This document shows positions 56,904 through 64,000 of a stretch of 64,000 nucleotides of DNA, piece by piece. The notes under the pieces are model-generated. The model was not told the DNA's origin and made no database searches. It saw only the letters and a program-made list of their open reading frames with translations. The stretch lies in the NCBI RefSeq assembly GCF_001998865.1, contig NZ_CP019607.1:2232001-2296000 (forward strand). Direction: 5' to 3'. Position 1 is the first letter of the stretch. Every line of letters begins with the position of its first letter. Origin of the DNA: Tessaracoccus flavescens (GTDB lineage: Bacteria > Actinomycetota > Actinomycetes > Propionibacteriales > Propionibacteriaceae). A program made the translations under genes and the position numbers.

Positions 56904-57653
56904 CTACTTCTTGCCCTGGTTCTTCACAGCCTCGATCGAGGCCTTGGCGGCCTCCGGGTCGAGGTAGCGACCGCCGGGCGTGACGGGCTTGAACTCGTCG
57001 TTCAGCTCGTAGTACAGCGGTATGCCCGTCGGGATGTTCAGGCCGGCGATGTCGTCGTCGGAGATGCCGTCGAGGTGCTTGACCAGGGCGCGCAGCGAGT
57101 TGCCGTGCGCCGTGACCAGGACGGTCTTGCCGGCGGCGAGGTCGGGGACGATGTGCGCCTCCCAGTAGGGGAGCATCCGGGCGACGACGTCCTTGAGGCA
57201 CTCGGTCAGCGGGCGCTCATCGGCCGGGATGTCGGCGTAGCGCGCGTCGTGGTACTGCGAGAACTCGTTGTCCTTGTCGATCGGCGGCGGCGGCACGTCG
57301 TAGCTGCGGCGCCACTGCATGAACTGCTCTTCGCCGAACTGGTCGCGGATCTCGGTCTTGTTCAGGCCTTGGAGCTTGCCGTAGTGGCGCTCGTTGAGTC
57401 GCCAGCTGCGCTTGACCGGGATCCAGTGACGGTCGCAGCCGTCGAGGGCCAGGTTCGCGGTGTGGATCGCGCGACGCAGCAGCGAGGTGTGCAGGACGTC
57501 GGGGAGCAGGTCCTCGGACTGCAGCAGCTTGGCCGCGGCCTTTGCCTCCTCGACACCCTTCTCGTTGATGTCGACATCCACCCAGCCGGTGAACAGGTTC
57601 TTGGCGTTCCATTCGCTCTCGCCGTGGCGGAGCAGGATCAACTTCGAAGTCAT
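56904..57653 (-). CDS. gpmA: 2,3-bisphosphoglycerate-dependent phosphoglycerate mutase
   Basis: 249 aa, full length. [27 protein letters not shown] holds the phospho-His; [18 protein letters not shown] and [18 protein letters not shown] complete the site. It interconverts 3- and 2-phosphoglycerate in glycolysis. Confidence 0.96.
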   Translation of the reverse strand: MTSKLILLRHGESEWNAKNLFTGWVDVDINEKGVEEAKAAAKLLQSEDLLPDVLHTSLLRRAIHTANLALDGCDRHWIPVKRSWRLNERHYGKLQGLNKTEIRDQFGEEQFMQWRRSYDVPPPPIDKDNEFSQYHDARYADIPADERPLTECLKDVVARMLPYWEAHIVPDLAAGKTVLVTAHGNSLRALVKHLDGISDDDIAGLNIPTGIPLYYELNDEFKPVTPGGRYLDPEAAKASIEAVKNQGKK

Positions 57654-57721
57654 GGGATCAGCTTATCGTCAGACGACGATGGCGCTCGCGTCGGCCCAGG
57701 CAAGCGGCGGCCCGCCGGGGG

Positions 57722-58726
57722 TCAGGAGATGACGCCGAACTTGAAGCCTGCCTCCTTGTAGGCGGCGATGATCGCCGGGACGGACTTGGCCGTGAGCGTC
57801 TTGTCAGGCGTGTCGTGGCCGAGGATGACAGCCACGTGGAAGCCCGCGCGGATCGGCTCGGTGGCGTTCTGAACCATCTCGTCGACGCTCGAGGGCCGCG
57901 AACTCTTCGGCGCGGAGTCCCGGGTGTCGGCATTCCAGTCCACCCAGTGCACGCCGTGCGAGGCGAGCGCCTCATCCGCACCCGCCATGTTCTTCCACGA
58001 CATGTGGCCGCCGGGGTAGCGCCAGCCCTCCGTGTTGAACTCGGGGCCGAGGATCGACTGGACGGCCTCGAGCGTCTTGACGTACTCGCTCTCTACGCGC
58101 TCGGCGTTGGCCTTCCTGCCCGGGTACAACTTCTTGTAGTCGTGCGACCAGCTGTGCAGGTTGATCGCGTGCCCCTCGGCAAGCTCCTGCTTCAGCAGGT
58201 CGGGATTGTCGCCGACGTTGGAGCCGATCACGTAGAAGGTCGCGTGGACACCGGCCTCCTTCAGGGCGTCGAGGATGATCGGCGTCGTGGTCTGGTTCGG
58301 CCCGTCGTCGAAGGTCAGGAAGACGATCTTCTCGGTCGGCTTCACCTCTCCCTCCAGCCACTGCTGGACGAGTTGCGCGGGGTAGACGTAGGCCTCGGCC
58401 GAGCCGATGTGGTTGCTGCCCTTGACGATCGCGTTCGGATCGCCGGTGTAGGAGGGGCGCGACGAGGGCGTCGCCGTCGGCGTGGCGGAGGCGGACGCGG
58501 GGACGCTCGGGGTGGGGCTGGCCGTCGGGCTGGGCGCCGCGGTCGGGGTCGGTGACGCGAGGGCGCTGGGGGAGGCGACGGCGGTCGGGCTCGCGGCGGT
58601 CGGCGCGGTCTGTGAGCCCGCCGGCGCGGGTGAGCTCTCGAGTCCTGCCGGCGCGCAGCCGGCTGCTGTGAGAGCGACGGCGCTGAGCGTGGCGACCGCC
58701 AGGCGGCGGGCACGGAGTGTGAACAT
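57722..58726 (-). CDS. Polysaccharide deacetylase lipoprotein
   Basis: 334 aa. The signal ends in lipobox TAAGC, and a Pro/Ala/Ser linker runs to about residue 90. The NodB domain has TFDDGPNQTTTPIILDAL (catalytic Asp, metal Asp), HSWSHDY (metal His pair), RYPGGHMSW and ILGHDTPDKT. It probably removes acetyl groups from peptidoglycan or a surface glycan. Confidence 0.9.
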   Translation of the reverse strand: MFTLRARRLAVATLSAVALTAAGCAPAGLESSPAPAGSQTAPTAASPTAVASPSALASPTPTAAPSPTASPTPSVPASASATPTATPSSRPSYTGDPNAIVKGSNHIGSAEAYVYPAQLVQQWLEGEVKPTEKIVFLTFDDGPNQTTTPIILDALKEAGVHATFYVIGSNVGDNPDLLKQELAEGHAINLHSWSHDYKKLYPGRKANAERVESEYVKTLEAVQSILGPEFNTEGWRYPGGHMSWKNMAGADEALASHGVHWVDWNADTRDSAPKSSRPSSVDEMVQNATEPIRAGFHVAVILGHDTPDKTLTAKSVPAIIAAYKEAGFKFGVIS

Positions 58727-58849
58727 GAATCTGGCCTTCCCAAGTGGGTCGTGGCCGACTCTACGCCCGGAAGGGAGCAGGCCCGAATCGCTCAGACCGT
58801 AGTCAGATCAGATGCGACCACGGTCTGACGGATCTGGCTCGAGCGCCGA

Positions 58850-59515
58850 TCAGGCGTTGGGCCAGTCCTCGCCCTCCGGCACCTCGCCGGTGATGATGTA
58901 GATGACCCGTCGACCCACCGCGACGGCGTGATCGGCGAAGCGCTCGAAGTAGCGGCCGAGCAGCGCCACGTCGACGGCGCCCTCGATCGAGATGGTGGAA
59001 TCCTCGGCGAGCATCCGGGTGAACTGGTCGCGGCGCAGCACGTCCATCCGCGAGTCGATCTCGGCGAGGCGCTCGGCGCCCTTGGCGTCGCGCTGGGCGA
59101 GCGAGACGCGAGCCTGGTCGATGATCTCGATGGCGATGTCTGCCATCTCGCGGAAGCTGGCCTCGAACTCCTCCGGCACGGCGCGCTCCGGGTATCGGAG
59201 ACGGGCGATCTTCGCGACGTGGGCCGCGAGGTCACCCATCCGGGCGAGCTCGAACACCACGCGGATCGCGGAGACGATCGTACGCAGCTCACCGGCGACA
59301 GGAGCCTGAAGGGCGAGGATGGAGAGGCACTTGTACTCCATCTCCTCGTGCATCCGGTCGAGTTCGGCGTCGTTGGTGATGACGGACTCGGCGCGTCCGA
59401 GGTCAGCGGTCAGCAGCGACTCGGAGGCGTCCTTGATCGCCACCTCGACGAGTTCGGCCATGTGGACGAGGCTGTCGAGGATGGAATCGAGTTCCTCGTG
59501 GTAGCTGGTGCGCAT
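58850..59515 (-). CDS. phoU: Phosphate uptake regulator PhoU
   Basis: 221 aa, two PhoU helical repeats (HEELDSILDSLVHMAELVEVAIKDASESL near the start and DQFTRMLAEDSTISIEGAVDVALLGRYFERFADHAVAVGRRV). It damps Pho signalling through SenX3 and the phosphate transporter. It is divergent from senX3 across 195 bases, as in many actinobacteria. Confidence 0.93.
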   Translation of the reverse strand: MRTSYHEELDSILDSLVHMAELVEVAIKDASESLLTADLGRAESVITNDAELDRMHEEMEYKCLSILALQAPVAGELRTIVSAIRVVFELARMGDLAAHVAKIARLRYPERAVPEEFEASFREMADIAIEIIDQARVSLAQRDAKGAERLAEIDSRMDVLRRDQFTRMLAEDSTISIEGAVDVALLGRYFERFADHAVAVGRRVIYIITGEVPEGEDWPNA

Positions 59516-59710
59516 CGCTGCTCCTTATACACAGGGGTCGCGTCGAGTCTAGCCGGGCTCGACGTCCTCCAAGAGGCTAGGCGACCCAGGTACACACACG
59601 TGCATTCCACGTGAACCGTCGGTGAACTCACGGTGAAGGTTCGGGGCCCCGCGCCACAGCGGCCCGTCGGCCCGCCTCACGCCCCGCCCGGCTCGACCTA
59701 TGATGGCGGC

Positions 59711-60874
59711 ATGAACCCAGCCCTCGCCGGACTGATCGGGGCCGGAGTGGCTCTTGTGGGCTGTCTGTTCTTCTACCTGATCCACCGCGGACGGGAGGGC
59801 TGGCGCCAGCTCGAGGCCCAGCGCAACGCGGACAAGGTGTCCCAGGAACTGCGCGACGTGCTCACCCTCATCCCCTCCGGGGTGGTCATGGTGGGGCCCC
59901 ACGACGAGATCCTCGTGGCGAACGAACAGGCCCTCACGCTGAACCTGGCGCGCGGCAACCGCCTCGGGTTCCCGGAACTCCTCGAGCTCGTCCGCACCGT
60001 GCGCGCCAGCGGTGAACCGTACCGCGGCCCCGTCACCCGGGCCATGCTTCCCGGCTCCGATCCGGTCGAGATCCAGGCCCGCCTCGCACCCTTCGACGAC
60101 GACCGTGTCCTCGTGCTGGCAGACGACGAGTCGTCCCAGCGGAGGGTGGACGCAGTCAGGCGCGACTTCGTGGCCAACATCTCGCACGAGCTCAAGACGC
60201 CGATAGGCGCGGTCAGCGTGCTCTCCGAGGCCGTCGAGGCCGCCTACGACGATCCCGAGGCCGTCAAGAAGTTCGCCACCCGGCTCCAGATGGAGACCGC
60301 CCGGCTCGCCGAACTGATCAACCAGATCATCGACCTCTCCAGGCTCCAGTCGGAGGACCCGATGCTGGCCAGCGAGGTCGTCGACATCAACGATGTCGTC
60401 ACCGAGGCGGTCTCGCGTTCGCGCGAACGGGCGAACCAGCGCGAGGTGAGCCTCATCGTGGCACGTACCGGGGAGGCGTTCGTGCTCGGCGACCAGTGGC
60501 AGCTCACCGACGCCGTCACCAACCTGGTGCAGAACGCCATCAGCTACTCGGGCGAGCGGGCCCGTGTCACGATCAGCGTCATGTGCGTCGGCACCGACTC
60601 CGACCCGCAGGTCGAGATCAAGGTCTCCGACAACGGCATCGGGATCAGGCCGGAGGACCAGGAGCGCGTCTTCGAGCGCTTCTACCGGGTCGACTACGGC
60701 CGCTCCCGCGAGTCGGGCGGCACCGGCCTCGGCCTGTCCATCGTGCGCCACATCGCAGGCGCCCACGGCGGCTCCATCCGGCTCTGGTCCCGCCCCGGCC
60801 AGGGTTCCACGTTCACGCTCTCACTTCCCACCTACCTCGGCCCGAGGCCCGACGCAGAATCCGACGAGGAATGA
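59711..60874 (+). CDS. senX3: Two-component sensor histidine kinase SenX3
   Basis: 387 aa from ATG at 59711. One N-terminal membrane helix, a PAS-like region (about 45-145), DHp with FVANISHELKTPIG (phospho-His), then HATPase with NLVQNAISYS, DNGIGIRPEDQERVFERFYRVD and GGTGLGLSIV. It senses phosphate through PhoU and Pst. It overlaps the regulator gene by ATGA. Confidence 0.93.
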   Translation: MNPALAGLIGAGVALVGCLFFYLIHRGREGWRQLEAQRNADKVSQELRDVLTLIPSGVVMVGPHDEILVANEQALTLNLARGNRLGFPELLELVRTVRASGEPYRGPVTRAMLPGSDPVEIQARLAPFDDDRVLVLADDESSQRRVDAVRRDFVANISHELKTPIGAVSVLSEAVEAAYDDPEAVKKFATRLQMETARLAELINQIIDLSRLQSEDPMLASEVVDINDVVTEAVSRSRERANQREVSLIVARTGEAFVLGDQWQLTDAVTNLVQNAISYSGERARVTISVMCVGTDSDPQVEIKVSDNGIGIRPEDQERVFERFYRVDYGRSRESGGTGLGLSIVRHIAGAHGGSIRLWSRPGQGSTFTLSLPTYLGPRPDAESDEE

Positions 60875-61557
60875 AGATGACCCGCATCCTGATCATCGAG
60901 GACGAAGAGTCCTACCGCGAGGCGACCAGCTTCATGCTGGCGAAGGAGGGCTTCGAGGTGCTCACCGCAGCCGACGGCACCGAGGGGCTGGCGCTCTTCG
61001 ACAAACAGGGCGCCGACCTGGTCCTGCTCGACCTGATGATGCCGGGCATCCCCGGGGTGGAGGTCTGCAGGCAGCTGCGCAACCGGGGCAATGTGGCGAT
61101 CGTGATGGTGACCGCCCGCGACTCCGAGGTGGACAAGGTGGTCGGCCTCGAACTCGGTGCCGACGACTACGTCACCAAGCCGTTCAGCCACCGCGAGCTC
61201 GTCGCCCGCATCCGCGCCGTGCTGCGCCGCGGCCAGGACCAGGTCGTCCTCCTCCCCGAGGTCGTCGAGGTCTCCGGGGTGCGCCTCGACGTGGAACGCC
61301 ACCAGGTCTACGTGGACGGCGAGGAGGTGCGGTTGGCGCTGCGCGAGTTCGAGCTGCTCGAACTGCTGCTGCGCAATGCGGGCCGGGTGATGACCCGCGG
61401 CCAGTTGATCGACCGCATCTGGGGGAGCAACTACGTCGGCGACACCAAGACGCTCGACGTCCACATCAAGCGCCTGCGCTCCAAGCTCGAACGCGACCCG
61501 TCGAACCCAAAACGACTGATCACCGTGCGCGGCCTCGGCTACAAGTTCGAGGGCTGA
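60871..61557 (+). CDS. regX3: Two-component response regulator RegX3
   Basis: 228 aa. Receiver with DEES (residues 10-13), phospho-Asp in LLDLMMPG, VTAR and the Lys in VTKPFSH; the C-terminal winged helix of OmpR type ends DVHIKRLRSKLERDPSNPKRLITVRGLGYKFEG. The start is ATG at 60871 overlapping senX3; ATG at 60877 is also possible. Confidence 0.94.
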   Translation: MKMTRILIIEDEESYREATSFMLAKEGFEVLTAADGTEGLALFDKQGADLVLLDLMMPGIPGVEVCRQLRNRGNVAIVMVTARDSEVDKVVGLELGADDYVTKPFSHRELVARIRAVLRRGQDQVVLLPEVVEVSGVRLDVERHQVYVDGEEVRLALREFELLELLLRNAGRVMTRGQLIDRIWGSNYVGDTKTLDVHIKRLRSKLERDPSNPKRLITVRGLGYKFEG

Positions 61558-61567
61558 GGGAACAGAC

Positions 61568-61595
61568 GACGCCCACCCCGGCCGGGGTGGGCGTC
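61568..61595. terminator. Bidirectional terminator
   Basis: A 28-base perfect palindrome between regX3 and the convergent lipoprotein gene. Confidence 0.8.
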
Positions 61596-61612
61596 GCGAA
61601 GTTGTGGGCGGC

Positions 61613-62104
61613 TCAGGCCGCGTACTTGTCCCACCACTCCTGGTAGTCGGGGTGGTCGGAAGGCATCACGGGCACGTCGAGATTGACGACCGTTCCGTCG
61701 GCGAACGTGACGTCGACGTCTGCGAGCATCCCGGGCGTGAGATCGGGGCTGGAGAACTGGGTGTTCTCGCCGTCGATGTAGATGGTGGCGCCCTTGCGGA
61801 CCTCCTCGGAGAAGTCCACTGTGACGGGCTTGCCGTAGCTGCCGTCGTAGAGGCCGGGGGCCACCGTGAAGCCTTCGATCGCGATGTCGGCATCGCGGGT
61901 GGCGACCGCCCCGAGCAGCATTCCCTTGCCCTCGGCGTCGGCGATGATCAGGAAGTTGCGCAGCTTCACGCCGCCGACGTCTGCCTGCACACCGGCTGCC
62001 GGAGGCGCCGAGTACACCCAGTGCCCCTGCGTGCAGGCACTCAGCGCGACTGACATTGCGGCGGTCGCGACGATCGCCGCGATGCGGCGCATGGGCTTGG
62101 TCAT
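61613..62104 (-). CDS. Lipoprotein, PCuAC-like fold possible
   Basis: 163 aa from ATG at 62104 with GGAGG before it. The lipobox is ALSAC. The mature part is beta-rich ([52 protein letters not shown]). It resembles the DUF461/PCuAC shape but lacks the usual His-Met copper ligands. Function unknown. Confidence 0.7.
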   Translation of the reverse strand: MTKPMRRIAAIVATAAMSVALSACTQGHWVYSAPPAAGVQADVGGVKLRNFLIIADAEGKGMLLGAVATRDADIAIEGFTVAPGLYDGSYGKPVTVDFSEEVRKGATIYIDGENTQFSSPDLTPGMLADVDVTFADGTVVNLDVPVMPSDHPDYQEWWDKYAA

Positions 62105-62259
62105 TGGTCCTCCGTGGGCGCGTAGGGTCACCACATCCTAACCAGATCGGGCCGCCCGGCGCGACGATTGCGCCTGCGGTGAGCCTCTACCCCGGAATGA
62201 GGGTCTGGGCCGATTGGGGTCCGCCTGCTAGAATTAGCCCTGGAAAGGGGTCTTCAGGT

Positions 62260-62745
62260 ATGACTTTTTCGATCGGTGAGACGGTTGTTTACCCTAATCA
62301 TGGGACAGCCGTCATCGAAGACATCGAAAACCGGACCATCAAGGGGGAAGACAAGCTCTTCCTCGTTTTGCGGGTCATTGGCCAAAACGATCTGGTGATC
62401 AAGGTGCCGGCCTGCAACCTGGATCTTGTCGGGGTGCGCGACGTTGTCGACGCCGACGGTCTGGAGCGGGTCTTCTCGGTTCTTCGTGCGGAGCACACGG
62501 AGGAGCCGGCCAACTGGTCTCGCCGGTTCAAGGCGAACATGGAGAAGCTCCACTCCGGCAATGTGATCAAGGTCTCGGAGGTCGTGCGCGACCTGTGGCG
62601 CCGCGATCGTGACAAGGGTCTGTCCGCAGGCGAGAAGCGGATGCTGGCAAAGGCCCGCGCCATTCTCGTCGCAGAGCTCGCGCTCGCGGAGCAGGTTGAA
62701 GAGGACAAGGCTGAGATCATGCTGGACGAGGTCCTTGCCTCCTGA
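62260..62745 (+). CDS. carD: CarD-family transcription regulator
   Basis: 161 aa. [26 protein letters not shown] starts the RNA-polymerase-binding Tudor-like domain, and the C-terminal helical DNA-binding domain has [45 protein letters not shown]. It stabilises open complexes, notably at rRNA promoters. A TAGAAT at 62229 may be the -10 box. The next gene overlaps it. Confidence 0.95.
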   Translation: MTFSIGETVVYPNHGTAVIEDIENRTIKGEDKLFLVLRVIGQNDLVIKVPACNLDLVGVRDVVDADGLERVFSVLRAEHTEEPANWSRRFKANMEKLHSGNVIKVSEVVRDLWRRDRDKGLSAGEKRMLAKARAILVAELALAEQVEEDKAEIMLDEVLAS

Positions 62746-63439
62746 CCAGCAACCGAACTCTCCAGAACCGGTCGTCGCCGTCGTGGTGGCGGCCGGTTCT
62801 GGTTCCCGGCTGGGCGCCGCCCTGCCGAAGGCCCTCGTGGAACTCGAGGGTGTCGCCCTCATCAGGCGCTCGGTAGAGGCGCTGCGCGAGGCGGGGGTGG
62901 CTGACATCGTCGTCACCATTCCGGTCGGCTTCCTCCCGCTCTTCGAGGCGGCCCTGCAGGGGCTGTCCGTCACCTTCGTTCCCGGCGGCGCCACGCGCCA
63001 GGACTCCGTCCGGGCCGGGCTCGCCGCCCTCACCGCACCCGACGATGCCGTCGTCCTCGTGCACGACGCAGCCCGCGCGCTCGTTCCCGCAGCCGTCGTC
63101 CGCGCCGTCGCCGACGCCGTCCTGGCCGGAGCAGATGCCGTGATCCCGGTCGTCCCGGTCATCGACTCGATCCGGAGGGTTGAAGGCGAAGACTCCCACA
63201 TCGTCGACCGTTCGCCGCTGCGCGCCGTCCAGACCCCGCAGGGCGCCCGGCTCGCCACCCTGCGGACCGCCCACGACCGGATCGCGGAGGAGGGCGTCCA
63301 GGTCACCGACGACGCCGCCGTCTGCGAACACCTCGGGATGCACGTGGTCCTCGTCAACGGACACCGAGACTCCCTGAAGATCACCGAACCCGTCGACCTC
63401 ATCCTCGCCAGCGCCCTGCTGCGGGAAAGGACACCGTGA
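62735..63439 (+). CDS. ispD: 2-C-methyl-D-erythritol 4-phosphate cytidylyltransferase
   Basis: 234 aa from TTG at 62735, which overlaps carD by 11 bases; this gives the usual length. [26 protein letters not shown] (nucleotide-binding), [15 protein letters not shown] and [11 protein letters not shown] are the IspD motifs. It makes CDP-ME in the MEP isoprenoid pathway. Confidence 0.9.
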   Translation: MPPDQQPNSPEPVVAVVVAAGSGSRLGAALPKALVELEGVALIRRSVEALREAGVADIVVTIPVGFLPLFEAALQGLSVTFVPGGATRQDSVRAGLAALTAPDDAVVLVHDAARALVPAAVVRAVADAVLAGADAVIPVVPVIDSIRRVEGEDSHIVDRSPLRAVQTPQGARLATLRTAHDRIAEEGVQVTDDAAVCEHLGMHVVLVNGHRDSLKITEPVDLILASALLRERTP

Positions 63440-63912
63440 TGCGCGTCGGCATCGGCACAGACGTCCACAAGCTCACCCAAGGCGTCCCGATGTGGCTCGC
63501 CGGGCTCAACTTCCCGGACGAGCCCGCGGGGCTCGCCGGTCATTCCGACGGAGACGTCGCGGCCCACGCCGTGTGCGACGCCCTGCTCAGCGCGGCCGGC
63601 CTCGGAGACCTCGGGTCGAACTACGGCACGTCCGAACCGGAATGGGCAGGCGCCAGCGGCGTCGCCTTCATCCGGGAGACCGCCCGCCGGGTCCGCGCCG
63701 CCGGGTTCCAGGTCGGCAACGCCTCGGTGCAGATCATCGGGAACCGCCCGCACCTCGCCGCCCGCCGCACCGAGGCTGAGGCCCTCCTCTCCGAGGTGCT
63801 CGGTGCCCCGCTCAGCATCAGCGCGACAACCACCGACTCCCTCGGCCTCACCGGAAGGGGAGAGGGCGTCGCAGCCATGGCGGTGGCCCTGGTCCAGCAG
63901 CCGTTAGGCTGA
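63439..63912 (+). CDS. ispF: 2-C-methyl-D-erythritol 2,4-cyclodiphosphate synthase
   Basis: 157 aa from ATG at 63439, which overlaps the ispD stop (TGATG); a GTG at 63436 is in frame. GIGTDVHKL and [17 protein letters not shown] hold the zinc Asp-His-His set, and [23 protein letters not shown] closes the fold. carD-ispD-ispF is a common actinobacterial order. Confidence 0.95.
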   Translation: MRVGIGTDVHKLTQGVPMWLAGLNFPDEPAGLAGHSDGDVAAHAVCDALLSAAGLGDLGSNYGTSEPEWAGASGVAFIRETARRVRAAGFQVGNASVQIIGNRPHLAARRTEAEALLSEVLGAPLSISATTTDSLGLTGRGEGVAAMAVALVQQPLG

Positions 63913-63917
63913 CCCGC

Positions 63918-64000
63918 GTGAAGAGTCTGCGTCTCAGCTGCCTGCTCGTCCTGGCGACCCTGCTGCTCGTCCTCGGAAGTCCGGCCGCCCGTGCCGACAC
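63918..64000 (+). CDS. Secreted protein, start only
   Basis: The GTG at 63918 begins a typical signal peptide (SLRLSCLLVLATLLLVLG then ARAD). It runs off the end of the window. Nothing more can be said. Confidence 0.5.
   Translation, partial: MKSLRLSCLLVLATLLLVLGSPAARAD

Noticed and set aside
60496..60870. N-terminal extension of RegX3
   Set aside because: It is out-of-frame reading of senX3; the receiver domain starts at the ATG at 60871, which overlaps the senX3 stop.

Overview
The window comes from a high-GC actinobacterium. The three transcarboxylase subunits (5S, 12S and 1.3S of methylmalonyl-CoA carboxyltransferase, 50135-53839) match the Propionibacterium enzyme closely, and SenX3-RegX3, CarD-IspD-IspF and sortase-type surface proteins are present. 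I infer a Propionibacteriaceae host of the Tessaracoccus/Arachnia type; the species cannot be fixed from sequence alone.

Layout. 1-7059: sugar uptake. An RbsD/FucU-like gene, a complete sugar ABC transporter on the minus strand, a divergent ROK repressor with direct-repeat operators between them, and the remains of a second ABC system. 7351-13943: two SigE-family sigma factor modules, one paired with a membrane-anchored protein whose outer domain is a serpin and followed by a serpin lipoprotein. A lipoate ligase and a chimeric sigma remnant lie between them. 13954-17148: transaldolase-like aldolase, a 5'-truncated secreted protein, a VWA protein and an HTH protein. 17391-25857: a DeoR regulator followed by a six-gene run encoding lipoyl E2, E3, a fused E1 alpha-beta, a PHP-domain protein and an SDR dehydrogenase. 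I read this as a 2-oxoacid dehydrogenase operon of unknown substrate. 26031-32541: PTS EIIA, hydrolase, Nudix, AraC, two convergent TIGR03086-type genes, a secreted protein, CsbD and a small Cys-rich protein.

32676-49259 is a nested mobile island. Two ISL3 elements (32676-41653 and 43009-47607) are each interrupted at the same position by a RIT element (three tyrosine recombinases in tandem). ISL3 copy 1 also carries a second, different RIT element. The first RIT element has lost its middle by an in-frame recombination that made a hybrid recombinase, and was then hit by an IS256-like and an integrase-core IS. Each insertion can be read from target duplications or inverted repeats. Between the ISL3 copies sits cargo: a secreted toxin-like protein with a frameshift in a run of seven C, overlapping a probable immunity gene. 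A second IS256-like element has disrupted an LPXTG-type surface protein at the right edge.

50135-64000 is core chromosome: the transcarboxylase operon (propionate fermentation) with an extra small gene, an AI-2E family permease, a decayed secreted-module gene, SDR, GpmA, polysaccharide deacetylase, PhoU divergent from SenX3-RegX3, a lipoprotein, then carD-ispD-ispF and the start of a secreted protein.

The most novel items are the anti-sigma/serpin fusion, the lipoyl dehydrogenase-PHP-SDR operon, the frameshifted toxin-immunity cargo, a Cys/Trp-rich C-terminal module present three times, and the RIT elements with variable inverted flanks.
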